Source: Oscillospiraceae bacterium (GTDB taxonomy: Bacteria; Bacillota; Clostridia; Oscillospirales; JAKOTC01). From it: DNA of 21,427 bases. The stretch's first letter is position 1; each line of letters starts with the position of its first letter. The stretch covers positions 1 through 21,427 of the forward strand of contig DAOPZJ010000045.1 in the NCBI GenBank assembly GCA_035353335.1. Reading direction: 5' to 3'. Below, in pieces: positions 1 through 7,856 of this stretch. Position numbers and translations under genes: made by a program. The notes beneath the pieces were generated by a model. It was not told the DNA's origin, made no database searches, and worked only from the letters and a program-made list of their open reading frames with translations.

Positions 1-393
1 GAGGGTGAGATCAAGTTCTTTATGGACGGCGACACCGAGTATCCAACCATTTGCGGCACCGGCACCGAGGACTATTTTTGCGGCGCGTATGACTGGGATT
101 TAAACGGTGTCTATCAGACCTATTCGGGGCTGTATGCAGGGATGTTTCAGGTCATCAAACCCGATGGTTTGTATAACAGCCAGCAGCGGTTTTCGCTCTA
201 CCGCTGGCATGTTGTCGACCCGATTCGCTTCGAAAAGGACCTGCGCGTGACTCTGCAAGACCTCGGTTGGCGCAGCGACGGACGGTACCTCGAGCGCCGT
301 GATGACTTTATGTCGGTCGCCTATTATTACCTCGACCACCCGGATCAAAACCTTCCGAAATATCCGACTCCAAACGAAATCGAGGTTGTTTGA
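1..393 (+). CDS. GH172 / DUF2961 glycoside hydrolase, C-terminal fragment
   Basis: The gene is cut by the left window edge, so only the last 130 codons are visible, open in frame 1 from base 1 to a TGA at 391-393. The fragment starts with the hallmark block of the DUF2961 family, now GH172: GEIKFFMDGD, then GTGTEDYF, whose Glu sits in a conserved active-site block. A jelly-roll-like stretch follows, with YSGLYAG and QRFSLYRWHVVDPIRF. Characterised GH172 members act on alpha-D-fructofuranosides, difructose anhydride or D-arabinofuranan; the substrate cannot be told from this piece. The C-terminus looks complete and ends in a short tail after the SVAYYYLD strand. The deacetylase gene begins three bases after the stop, so the two are almost certainly co-transcribed and probably translationally coupled. 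Whether the missing N-terminus carries a signal peptide is unknown. Confidence 0.85.
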   Translation, partial: EGEIKFFMDGDTEYPTICGTGTEDYFCGAYDWDLNGVYQTYSGLYAGMFQVIKPDGLYNSQQRFSLYRWHVVDPIRFEKDLRVTLQDLGWRSDGRYLERRDDFMSVAYYYLDHPDQNLPKYPTPNEIEVV

Positions 394-395
394 GA

Positions 396-1094
396 ATGTT
401 TGAAGACAAGAAAAAAGCGGTTACCTTTAGTTACGACGACGGCGTGACACAGGATGTCCGCTTGATTGAACTGTTTAATAAATACGGGCTGAAAGCGACT
501 TTTAACCTCAATTCCGGTTTACTCGGACGCGAGGGCAGGGTGAAAAACAGCATGGGCGAGGCTACCCACAATAAAGTGCAGAAATGCGATGTCGCTTCGA
601 TTTATCAAGGCTATGAAGTCGCCGTGCATACCGTTACCCATCCGGATCTGAAAGTTCTTGACAAAGCCGGAATCATTCAACAGGTCGAGGACGACCGCCA
701 TGCGCTCGAGGAAATGGTCGGGTATGAGATTGTCGGAATGGCTTATCCCTGCGGCGGTATAAACAACAACGACTACGTCGCTTCGGTGATTGCCGAAAAT
801 ACGCCGATCAAATATGTCCGAACGATCACCTGCAACGGGTCATTTGAACGGCAGAGTAACCTTTACCGTTTTCAGCCGACGGTCTATCATATGGATTTTG
901 ATAAAATGTTTCAACTTGCCCGTGAATTCGTTGATGGTGAATGGCCGGACGACCGGATTTTTTATGTCTGGGGTCACAGCTATGAGTTTGACTATCTCGA
1001 CACCTGGGGCAAATTCGAAGAGCTTTGTAAGTATATCTCCGGCAGGAAAGATATTTTCTACGGAACCAACCGCGAAATCTTGCTGAATGCTTGA
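396..1094 (+). CDS. Polysaccharide deacetylase family protein (CE4-like)
   Basis: A 232-residue protein of the NodB/CE4 fold, a metal-dependent remover of N- or O-acetyl groups from glycans. Motif 1 is TFSYDDG (Asp14-Asp15, the second Asp being a metal ligand in the family). Motif 2 is HTVTH (His78 and His82, metal ligands). Motif 3 is YPCGG around 118-121. A late HSYEFD segment supplies the usual C-terminal His. No signal peptide or membrane anchor is present, so the enzyme looks cytoplasmic and probably acts on imported or intracellular oligosaccharide. ATG at 396 is preferred over TTG at 390 because a GAGG lies about 10 bases upstream, inside the end of the preceding gene. Its stop codon overlaps the -35 of the next promoter. 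The neighbour GH172 gene suggests joint action on an acetylated glycan, which is inference. Confidence 0.85.
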   Translation: MFEDKKKAVTFSYDDGVTQDVRLIELFNKYGLKATFNLNSGLLGREGRVKNSMGEATHNKVQKCDVASIYQGYEVAVHTVTHPDLKVLDKAGIIQQVEDDRHALEEMVGYEIVGMAYPCGGINNNDYVASVIAENTPIKYVRTITCNGSFERQSNLYRFQPTVYHMDFDKMFQLAREFVDGEWPDDRIFYVWGHSYEFDYLDTWGKFEELCKYISGRKDIFYGTNREILLNA

Positions 1095-1119
1095 TTATTC
1101 ATGCAAAAACCCGTATAAT
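1091..1119 (+). promoter_or_regulatory. Sigma-A-type promoter for the GT2-guaA unit
   Basis: TTGATT at 1091-1096 and TATAAT at 1114-1119 are separated by 17 bases. The -35 overlaps the TGA stop of the deacetylase gene. It would start transcription about 25 bases before the glycosyltransferase ribosome binding site. The match is strong, but activity is inferred. Confidence 0.6.
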
Positions 1120-1152
1120 TCAATCAAATTACTCTTTAAGGAGTGAATGCGG

Positions 1153-2091
1153 ATGCCAAAGACAGTGCCGGTCAGCATCGTGATCCCGACTTTGAACCGT
1201 CCGCAGGCCCTTTTGCACACTCTTGAAACGATTGCGGCCGCCGATTCCGTTCCCGACCAGTTGATTATCATCGACCAGTCGGATGACGAAATTTTCGCGC
1301 TGAACGCCGAAGCGCTGAGAAAGACGCGCGCGGCGGTTTCTTTTTTACACGAAAAACTCAGCCCGCCGTCTACTACCGCAGCTCGAAATTACGGGATGAA
1401 GGAAGCGAAAAACAATATCCTGCTCTTTTGTGATGACGACTTGGATTTTCGTTATCGCACCCTTTCCAAACTGTATGAGGACATGCAAAACGCAGACGTC
1501 GCTCTGATTGCGGCGATGGATGAGGGGATTACAAAACGCCAAAGCTCACTTGGATATCTAACCGGCTTGAGGTCGTTTCAAAACCGAAAAATCGGGCATG
1601 TGACGCCTTCGGTGCTCGGGCGGTATCCCGACCGCGTAAAAGGAAAAGCCGAAACCCGTTGGGCGATGGGCTTTTTCTTCGCTGTGAAAAAATCCCTTGT
1701 CGAAAAAAACGGGATCTCTTGGGATGAAAAGCTGACGGGTTATGCCTACGCCGAGGATTTGGATTTCACGCTCGGTTATTGTAAAGCTGCAAAAGCGGAG
1801 GACAAGCGTTGTTATATCGACGGCGATATAAAGGTCTTGCACCGCGCTTCGAAGGAATTTCGCATTCGATCGGAATCGCAAATCCGCCGGTATGTCATCA
1901 ACCGAATGTATATCGCGGCAAAACATCAAATAAACGGTGCGCAAAAAGCGATGGAATGGTGCGATTTCTGGGTGGGACTGCGATATTTGCTAAAACGCGG
2001 ACCCGAATACCGATATTTGAAAAAAGCGCTTGCATATGCCGAATCGCACCGGGCAGAGATCGAATGCGGAATATTGAACTACATATCATAA
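1153..2091 (+). CDS. Family 2 glycosyltransferase
   Basis: A 312-residue GT-A fold enzyme that would transfer a sugar from a nucleotide sugar. The N-terminus VSIVIPTLNRP (about 7-17) is the classic GT2 entry strand. DQSDD near 41-45 would contact the nucleotide, and DDDLD at 94-98 is the DxD-type metal site. A later WAMGFFFAVKKSL and EDLDFTLGY segment fits the acceptor side and the ED catalytic region. No transmembrane helices are seen, so it is probably cytoplasmic or loosely membrane-associated. ATG at 1153 is chosen over ATG at 1147 because AAGGAG at 1138-1143 lies nine bases from the former and only three from the latter. The gene sits 15 bases before guaA behind one promoter, an unusual pairing for a purine gene. 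The sugar donor and acceptor are unknown. Confidence 0.85.
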   Translation: MPKTVPVSIVIPTLNRPQALLHTLETIAAADSVPDQLIIIDQSDDEIFALNAEALRKTRAAVSFLHEKLSPPSTTAARNYGMKEAKNNILLFCDDDLDFRYRTLSKLYEDMQNADVALIAAMDEGITKRQSSLGYLTGLRSFQNRKIGHVTPSVLGRYPDRVKGKAETRWAMGFFFAVKKSLVEKNGISWDEKLTGYAYAEDLDFTLGYCKAAKAEDKRCYIDGDIKVLHRASKEFRIRSESQIRRYVINRMYIAAKHQINGAQKAMEWCDFWVGLRYLLKRGPEYRYLKKALAYAESHRAEIECGILNYIS

Positions 2092-2106
2092 CTTAAGGAG
2101 AACGAA

Positions 2107-3639
2107 ATGAAAGACCAAATCGTGATTGTCCTGGACTTCGGGGGTCAATATAACCAATTGATTGCGCGCAGGGTGCGGGAATGCGGCGTTTACAGCGAGG
2201 TAAAATCGTATAAGACGAGCATGGACGAGCTGAAAGCGATCAACCCCGTCGGAATCATCTTCACCGGAGGCCCGAACAGCGTTTACCTCGAAACCTCTCC
2301 GCAGGTGAATTCGGAGATTTTTAAGCTGGGCATTCCGATTTTGGGCATCTGCTACGGCGCGCAGATCATCGCCAAGGAGTTTTCGGGTCGGGTCTCCGCC
2401 GCAAAAGTCAGCGAATACGGCAAGACCGAGATCGAATTCGACACCGATTCGGTTTTATTCAAGGGACTGCCCAAGACGGGCGTCACCTGGATGAGCCATA
2501 ACGATTATATTTCAAATATACCGGAGGGCTTCAAGCGCACCGCGTACAGCAAAACCTGCCCGTTCGCCGCAATGGAGAACAAGGAAGCAAAAATCTACGC
2601 GGTGCAGTTCCATCCCGAAGTCAACCACACCGAAAACGGGTTACAGATGCTGCACAATTTCCTCTATGGTGTCTGCGGCTGCAAAGGCGGCTGGTCGATG
2701 AAGGACTACTGCGACAAGTCCATTGCGGGACTGCGCGAGAAAATCGGCGGCGGCAAGGTGCTGCTGGCTCTTTCGGGCGGCGTGGATTCCTCGGTGTGCG
2801 CGGCACTGCTATCTCGTGCGGTCGGCAAGCAGCTGACCTGCGTCTATGTCGACCACGGCTTTATGCGCAAAAACGAGACCGAAGAGATTCAGGAGGCCTT
2901 CAAAGATTTTGATATCAATATGATCACGGTCGACGCGTCGGAGCGGTTTTTGAATCGGCTCAGCGGTGTTTCCGACCCCGAGACCAAGCGTAAAACCATC
3001 GGCGAGGAGTTTATCCGCGTGTTTGAGGCGGAGGCCAAAAAGATCGGCACCGTAGACTTTTTAGCGCAGGGCACGATCTATCCCGACGTCATCGAATCGG
3101 GCCTCGGCGACGCCGCGGTTATCAAGAGCCACCATAATGTCGGCGGTCTGCCGGATTTTGTAGATTTTAAGGAAATCGTCGAGCCGCTGCGGCTGTTGTT
3201 TAAAGATGAGGTGCGCCAACTCGGCAGAGAACTCGGCCTGCCCGCCGCGCTGGTGAACCGGCAGCCGTTCCCCGGCCCGGGGCTTGCCATCCGCATCATC
3301 GGCGAGATCACGCGTGAAAAGCTCGCAATTTTAAAGGACGCCGATAAGATTTTCCGCGACGAAATCGCGCTTGCGGGTCTCGACGGTGAGATCAACCAGT
3401 ATTTTGCAGTGCTGACGGGCATCCGCTCGGTGGGGGTCATGGGCGACGGCAGGACGTATGATTATACGCTGGTGCTGCGCGCGGTCACGACCAGCGACTT
3501 CATGACCGCCGATTTTGCCAAAATCCCTTACGACGTGCTGCAGTCGGCGGCCTCGAAGATTGTCAATCAAGTCAAGCACATCAACCGCATCTGCTACGAC
3601 ATTACCACCAAACCCCCGGCGACCATCGAGTGGGAATAA
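2107..3639 (+). CDS. guaA: GMP synthase (glutamine-hydrolysing)
   Basis: A full-length, 510-residue GuaA that makes GMP from XMP, ATP and glutamine, the last step of guanine nucleotide synthesis in the cytoplasm. The N-terminal class I amidotransferase domain has the nucleophile in GICYGAQ (Cys82) and the partner residues in FHPEVNH (His169, Glu171). The central ATP-pyrophosphatase domain starts near residue 200 and carries the P-loop LSGGVDSSV (about 222-230). The C-terminal dimerisation domain has PFPGPGLAIRI and ends in the family-typical KPPATIEWE, so nothing is missing. AAGGAG at 2095-2100 lies six bases before the ATG. No guanine-type riboswitch is seen upstream; the gene appears to be read from the promoter ahead of the glycosyltransferase gene. 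Confidence 0.98.
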   Translation: MKDQIVIVLDFGGQYNQLIARRVRECGVYSEVKSYKTSMDELKAINPVGIIFTGGPNSVYLETSPQVNSEIFKLGIPILGICYGAQIIAKEFSGRVSAAKVSEYGKTEIEFDTDSVLFKGLPKTGVTWMSHNDYISNIPEGFKRTAYSKTCPFAAMENKEAKIYAVQFHPEVNHTENGLQMLHNFLYGVCGCKGGWSMKDYCDKSIAGLREKIGGGKVLLALSGGVDSSVCAALLSRAVGKQLTCVYVDHGFMRKNETEEIQEAFKDFDINMITVDASERFLNRLSGVSDPETKRKTIGEEFIRVFEAEAKKIGTVDFLAQGTIYPDVIESGLGDAAVIKSHHNVGGLPDFVDFKEIVEPLRLLFKDEVRQLGRELGLPAALVNRQPFPGPGLAIRIIGEITREKLAILKDADKIFRDEIALAGLDGEINQYFAVLTGIRSVGVMGDGRTYDYTLVLRAVTTSDFMTADFAKIPYDVLQSAASKIVNQVKHINRICYDITTKPPATIEWE

Positions 3640-3691
3640 ATATGCACCGCATCCCACCGGACGGATATTGATTTAGAGGAAAGATGACAAC

Positions 3692-4264
3692 ATGAACGAA
3701 GTATTGCTTATCCTCACAGACGACTGGGCTGATTGGGAAGCGAGTTATGCGATCGCCGAAATCAACAAGTCAAAAAAATATCGCATCAAGACCGTTGCGG
3801 TTGATAAGAACCCGAAGGTTTCCATCGGCGGAATCAGAGCCGAGATTGACGAAATGATCTCGGAAAATCTGCCACTGGATGATGTTTCAATGCTCATTCT
3901 TCCCGGCGGCTTTTCCTGGTCCGAGAACCGGTACGATGTAATCGCCGCGCTGGTCAGGAGAGCTGCTGCGGCAGGTATTCCTGTGGCGGCAATCTGCGGA
4001 GGAGCGGTGTTTCTCGGGAAACACGGATTTTTGGATAAGGTCAGGCATAACGGCGATACACTGGAATACTTCCTTCAGCAGAAGGAATATCACGCTCAGG
4101 ACTATTATGTTGCCAAACAGGCTGTCTCCGACGGCGGTTTCATTACGGCCAACGAGACAGCAGCCCTTGAATTCGCATACGAAATCTTCAAGGCGTTGAA
4201 AATGGACGACGACGCAGCCATCGACAGTTGGTATGATACCTATAAAAACGGAATGATGCGGTAA
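3692..4264 (+). CDS. DJ-1/PfpI family protein (class I amidotransferase-like)
   Basis: A 190-residue single-domain protein of the DJ-1/ThiJ/PfpI superfamily. The nucleophile elbow is AAICGGAVFLG with Cys102. Glu16 in DWADWEAS matches the acidic residue that polarises the cysteine in this family. LILPGGFSW near 68-76 is the usual loop before the elbow. Members include glyoxalase/deglycase-like enzymes, chaperones and proteases, and the sequence alone does not choose between them. No signal peptide is present. The gene follows guaA by 52 bases without a visible terminator, so it may be read through from it. GAGGA at 3676-3680 is a slightly distant ribosome binding site for the ATG. Confidence 0.8.
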   Translation: MNEVLLILTDDWADWEASYAIAEINKSKKYRIKTVAVDKNPKVSIGGIRAEIDEMISENLPLDDVSMLILPGGFSWSENRYDVIAALVRRAAAAGIPVAAICGGAVFLGKHGFLDKVRHNGDTLEYFLQQKEYHAQDYYVAKQAVSDGGFITANETAALEFAYEIFKALKMDDDAAIDSWYDTYKNGMMR

Positions 4265-4301
4265 GAAGATGTAAGGCAGCCGTAAAAAAGAGAGGCATAA
4301 A

Positions 4302-5204
4302 ATGTTCAACCCAGAGACAACAGATTATATTGAAAAATTAATCCGCGAAAAAAGACAGGGCGAAGAGAAACCGGACCATTTTGACATGGACATACAAGGT
4401 GAAGGGAAATCCCATTTTCAAATCGTGGACAGCGAACTCAATCGGGATGCGATTATTTTTACAACTGCACTGGCGAGAATCGCCGGGTTGAATACGGTCG
4501 TTTATCATAAATTCACAGCGAACGGCGAACTGTTTGTGTACAGCGATTATTTTAATCCGGGGAAAGATTGGTTTTCGGGAGACGGATTGATCGGCAGTTA
4601 TGATATCGATGAGATTAAAAACGAATTTCGAAGCAAAGCCCCTGTTCACGGGTATGAAATGTTTAAAAAATACTGCTCCATGATTATTTTGGACATCTTT
4701 ACGTTAAATTGCGACAGAACCCATAACAATTGGCTTTATAACGGAAAAGACATTTTATCCTATGATTATGATTTCACTTTCGGCTCAGCGCAATTGCTCC
4801 ATGGGGTGAGTAATGACAAATTGATCCGCTTGTTATCGACGGGTATTGCCGATTCCTTTGAAGGGTGTAAAAATGAATTTTTGAATGATTCGTTTCGAAA
4901 AAAAGGGAAACTCGGCACCGATGACTTAATCCAATATACGATGCAGAAATCGTGCAAGCTTTCGCCCGCACACACCAGATTCGCGGAACATGGCGTTGAA
5001 GTAGGTTTATTAGACAGTTTTCGGGGATTGATTCATTATTTTAATACGCAAAATAGCGGAACAGAGTTGATTAATTTTTACATGAACCTAACAGCCGACC
5101 GCGTTTTTGAGAGTATCCCGGAGGAATCGAAAATTACACTGCAGGGGAACAAACGATATCTGGAATCCTTGTTTGAAAATGTGAAGTGTATTATAAAAAA
5201 TTGA
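4302..5204 (+). CDS. HipA-like kinase-fold protein, function unknown
   Basis: A 300-residue protein without signal peptide or membrane segments. LDIFTLNCDRTHNNW (about 130-144) resembles the catalytic loop of HipA and PI3/4-kinase-like folds, with a catalytic Asp138 and Asn142/Asn143 for metal. SYDYDFTFG (about 153-161) resembles the second metal-binding Asp segment. The N-terminal third, including the GEGKSHFQIV region, would hold the nucleotide-binding lobe. HipA proteins phosphorylate targets such as aminoacyl-tRNA synthetases, usually paired with a HipB repressor. No HipB-like gene lies on either side, so a simple toxin-antitoxin role is not supported. The gene looks more AT-rich than guaA and the transporter, which hints at separate acquisition. 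AGAGG at 4291-4295 gives a good start. The family call is a motif-level inference. Confidence 0.45.
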   Translation: MFNPETTDYIEKLIREKRQGEEKPDHFDMDIQGEGKSHFQIVDSELNRDAIIFTTALARIAGLNTVVYHKFTANGELFVYSDYFNPGKDWFSGDGLIGSYDIDEIKNEFRSKAPVHGYEMFKKYCSMIILDIFTLNCDRTHNNWLYNGKDILSYDYDFTFGSAQLLHGVSNDKLIRLLSTGIADSFEGCKNEFLNDSFRKKGKLGTDDLIQYTMQKSCKLSPAHTRFAEHGVEVGLLDSFRGLIHYFNTQNSGTELINFYMNLTADRVFESIPEESKITLQGNKRYLESLFENVKCIIKN

Positions 5205-5252
5205 TCAGCGCTGATGTACATAGAAGAACATACAAAAACGAAAGGAAACTAT

Positions 5253-5414
5253 ATGAAAATACTCGGCTACATACTGATCATTGCAGGATTGGGGGTCATG
5301 GCTTTTAACGGCAGCCCACGGCGTTGGGAAAAAGGAACTGTTTTGAAACACATCTTAATCGATGTGGGCGGTGTAGCTGTGGCGTTAGCGGGGCTTTGGC
5401 TGATCGGAAAATAA
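5253..5414 (+). CDS. Small two-helix membrane protein
   Basis: A 53-residue protein beginning MKILGYILIIAG, with AAAGGA at 5241-5246 six bases before the ATG. An in-frame ATG 39 bases further upstream has no ribosome binding site and would add a hydrophilic stretch, so it is not used. Two hydrophobic segments (about 3-18 and 33-52) flank a short basic loop containing SPRRWEKG, which suggests a helical hairpin with the loop on the cytoplasmic side. The family is not recognised. It follows the kinase-like gene by 48 bases and could be co-transcribed with it. Confidence 0.55.
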   Translation: MKILGYILIIAGLGVMAFNGSPRRWEKGTVLKHILIDVGGVAVALAGLWLIGK

Positions 5415-5462
5415 ATGAGGATTTAAAAATGTTTGGAGGACTATTTTTAGACGGGGGTAATA

Positions 5463-5509
5463 TGAAGCCACTTACTGTTTACTTTCACCTTGATTTTTAA
5501 GTGGCTTCA
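5463..5509. repeat. Perfect 12-bp inverted repeat upstream of the MFS gene
   Basis: TGAAGCCACTTA at 5463-5474 is exactly repeated in reverse complement at 5498-5509, with a 23-base spacer. No U-run follows the right arm, so it is a poor intrinsic terminator. A TTGATT at 5490-5495 and a TATATC at 5511-5516 (15-base spacing, weak) lie within and beside it, so it could be an operator or an mRNA hairpin for the transporter gene. Confidence 0.6.
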
Positions 5510-5562
5510 CTATATCATTTCGGTATAAAACATACACCCAAAAACGAAAGGAAAGAAAAGAG

Positions 5563-6753
5563 ATGAAAACATTCACGGTGAAAAACAGGTATCTGGTACT
5601 GGCATTCGGCATGGTGCTGCAGCTTTGCGCGGGCATTATCTACATGTGGAGCGTGTTCAAGGGGCCGGTCGCGACTTACCTCACGTGGGACGCTGCCGCC
5701 GCGGCGATCACATCCTCCATCATGCTTGCGGCGTTTGTCCTCGGCATCATTTTCGGAGGACGACTGCAGGACAAATTCGGACCCGCGCCCGTCGCGCTGC
5801 TCGGCAGCGTTTTGCTCGGTCTCGGCATGATTCTGAGCAGTTTCGTCCCAGCGTCGGCGCCCTGGTTGATTTACGTGTTTTACGGTGTGATCGGCGGTTT
5901 CGGCGTGGGCTGTGTCTATACTACAACTGTATCAGTTATACAAAAATGGTTTTTTGATAAGCGCGGATTCGCCACCGGCATGATGGTCGGCGCGTTCGGG
6001 CTTTCGTTGGTGTTGTTTGCGCCCGTCACCAAGACGCTGCTTGCGGGTTGGGGCGTCCCGAAGACCTTTCTTGCGATCGGCATCACATTTTTGGTGATCT
6101 GCTCGGTATGTTCGCTGTTTTTAGCCAACCCGGAGGTAAAACCGCAGGCGGGTTCGGCACAGAGCACCCAAAAGCAATTCACCACCAAGGAGATGCTCAA
6201 AACCAAAGAATTTTATCTGCTCACGCTCTCGCTGTTCTTCGTTTTGCCCGCGTACTTTATTTTGAATCCGCTGTTTATGTCACTCGGCGTTGAGCGCGGA
6301 CTGACCGAAAACATGGCGGCGGTCGGCGTGATGATCACGGGTATCGCCAGCGCGGGAGGTCGCCTTTTTACTTCGTGGTATTCCGATTATGTCGGCAGAA
6401 AAGCGGGCATCATGACCATCTCGATTTTAACGCTTGCGGCTTCGCTTGGGATGATCGTTGCTCAAAATGTCGTGTTCTTAATCTGCCTTGCTGTGATCGC
6501 GTTTTGCTTCGGCGGAGCTGCGAGCGTGTTTGCGGCTACGGCGGCAGACCTGTTCGGCACCAAGCACATCGGTTTGAATTACGGCCTTGTGATGATCGGA
6601 TTCGGGGCTTCGGCGCTGATCTTCCCGATCATATCCAGCAAGCTGGCAGCAACAGGTGTCTTTACATACTCGTTCATCGTCGCGGCGGTCACCTGTGCGA
6701 TCACATTAGTACTTGCGGCGTTTTTGAAAATTCCGAAAAAGGCAAAGAAGTAA
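5563..6753 (+). CDS. MFS transporter, OFA (oxalate/formate antiporter) family
   Basis: A 396-residue membrane protein with about twelve hydrophobic helices. The opening helix AFGMVLQLCAGIIYMWSVF is typical of the OFA family, in which YxWSVF is conserved. GGRLQDKFGP at the loop between helices 2 and 3 is the major facilitator signature, and a matching RLFTSWYSDYVGRK lies between helices 8 and 9. OFA proteins move small monocarboxylates or dicarboxylates, such as oxalate, formate or lactate, but most are uncharacterised and the substrate here is unknown. No oxalate decarboxylation genes (oxalyl-CoA decarboxylase, formyl-CoA transferase) are in the window, so an oxalate role is not supported. 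A purine-rich AAAGGAAAG precedes the ATG. The QW-motif gene follows 22 bases after the stop. Confidence 0.88.
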   Translation: MKTFTVKNRYLVLAFGMVLQLCAGIIYMWSVFKGPVATYLTWDAAAAAITSSIMLAAFVLGIIFGGRLQDKFGPAPVALLGSVLLGLGMILSSFVPASAPWLIYVFYGVIGGFGVGCVYTTTVSVIQKWFFDKRGFATGMMVGAFGLSLVLFAPVTKTLLAGWGVPKTFLAIGITFLVICSVCSLFLANPEVKPQAGSAQSTQKQFTTKEMLKTKEFYLLTLSLFFVLPAYFILNPLFMSLGVERGLTENMAAVGVMITGIASAGGRLFTSWYSDYVGRKAGIMTISILTLAASLGMIVAQNVVFLICLAVIAFCFGGAASVFAATAADLFGTKHIGLNYGLVMIGFGASALIFPIISSKLAATGVFTYSFIVAAVTCAITLVLAAFLKIPKKAKK

Positions 6754-6775
6754 AAATAGTTTTTAGTTTATATTT

Positions 6776-7768
6776 ATGATTATAAAAGAACAATTTGAAC
6801 AGGCGGCAAACCGCCTATTCGAGTTCTGCCCTTATCCCGCCGTGCGTTATAAAAGCCTGTTTCAACTGCTGGACAGGCCGTATGATGATCTTGATTTGGT
6901 AAAGCTGCGCCCGGAGTTTCTCACAAGCGATATCGTTGAGGATCTCTGCCGGACGCAGGCCCCGAACGGCGGCTGGGGGCGGTTGTACGCAAAGGACTAT
7001 TCGGCCAAAGACAAAATTCCGACCTCGACTGTGGGCATCAACCGCGCGCTATATATCGGCCTGACGCTTGAAGACCGGGATATTTTGCTCTGCGCGCAGG
7101 ATTATCTCGAGGACTTTTTAAACGGCACACCGCCTGAGCGGCCGCATGAAACCAACGAACGGGCAAAACCGTGGCGAACGGCGCATATCTGTGAGCTGCT
7201 CGAATCCATCAGGCCGTATAACGATCTGTGCGATCAGACTTATATCGAGTGGCTGCACATCGCCTCCCGCGCTTATCAGAGCGGCGAATATTCCTATGAG
7301 CGAGATGCCGCCGCGCAGCACGAGGTGTTTTGGACGCGGGAAAAAAGAATTATCCCGATACAGGCAGGACTTCTGATGAAGCGCCCGAAGGAAGTACCGC
7401 CGAAACTGGAAGAAGCCATGCTGTGCCATTTGGGCGGCAAAGCTTACGAGCACGGTTATTTTTGGCCGAATTGCCCGGCGAAACTTCCCGAGCATTTTGT
7501 CTGTAATAAAACTCGCCGGTGGATGTATGCTTTCAATTATATCAATCAATTTCGCGGTTCCGCCCTCTATCTGTCAGATACGGTGCGTTGGTTACTCGAA
7601 AACCAAAACGCGGACGGGCTGTGGGACTGGGGCACGCAGACCAAAGACCCGTGGGGTTATTTCGGCTATTTATCCATGAGCCGAAACCGGGTGCATAATC
7701 GAATCGTCGATTGCAGCATGGAAATTTTGAACTTTTTAAACGATTACATTAAAAAAAACAAGTTGTAA
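6776..7768 (+). CDS. QW-motif protein, terpenoid cyclase/prenyltransferase-like alpha-barrel
   Basis: A 330-residue soluble protein with two QxxxGxW (QW) motifs, at Gln61-Trp67 (QAPNGGW) and Gln277-Trp283 (QNADGLW). These are the hallmark of the alpha/alpha toroid shared by squalene-hopene cyclases, prenyltransferases and complement-like domains. The length matches one barrel, about half of a squalene-hopene cyclase. No DxDD cyclase acid motif or prenyltransferase zinc site is obvious, so enzymatic function is doubtful. Many such solitary barrels in Clostridia are annotated only as hypothetical or prenyltransferase-like. The start at ATG 6776 has no clear ribosome binding site; translation may depend on the upstream transporter gene, 22 bases away. 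No membrane helix or signal peptide is seen. Confidence 0.6.
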   Translation: MIIKEQFEQAANRLFEFCPYPAVRYKSLFQLLDRPYDDLDLVKLRPEFLTSDIVEDLCRTQAPNGGWGRLYAKDYSAKDKIPTSTVGINRALYIGLTLEDRDILLCAQDYLEDFLNGTPPERPHETNERAKPWRTAHICELLESIRPYNDLCDQTYIEWLHIASRAYQSGEYSYERDAAAQHEVFWTREKRIIPIQAGLLMKRPKEVPPKLEEAMLCHLGGKAYEHGYFWPNCPAKLPEHFVCNKTRRWMYAFNYINQFRGSALYLSDTVRWLLENQNADGLWDWGTQTKDPWGYFGYLSMSRNRVHNRIVDCSMEILNFLNDYIKKNKL

Positions 7769-7780
7769 GCGTTCTTTTTC

Positions 7781-7809
7781 TTGATAATTCGGCCTTATCA
7801 TGGTAACAT
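7781..7809 (+). promoter_or_regulatory. Probable promoter for the TM1266-like gene
   Basis: TTGATA at 7781-7786 and TAACAT at 7804-7809 are spaced by 17 bases. The short leader has a GCCG-TTTA-CGGC mini-hairpin before the GGAGG ribosome binding site. The -10 is only a moderate match. Confidence 0.45.
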
Positions 7810-7856
7810 AAAAGCAATGAAATGCCGTTTACGGCTTTAAAACGGAGGTATAGCTT

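Noticed and set aside
5429..5500. A 23-codon frame (MFGGLFLDGGNMKP...) before the MFS gene
   Set aside because: GAGG at 5417-5420 is a possible ribosome binding site, but the frame is very short and shares its end with the inverted repeat; not enough to call a gene or leader peptide.
5563..6753. Assigning the MFS gene as a true oxalate/formate antiporter (oxlT)
   Set aside because: Family resemblance only; no oxalate catabolic genes are present and the substrate residues cannot be judged by eye.
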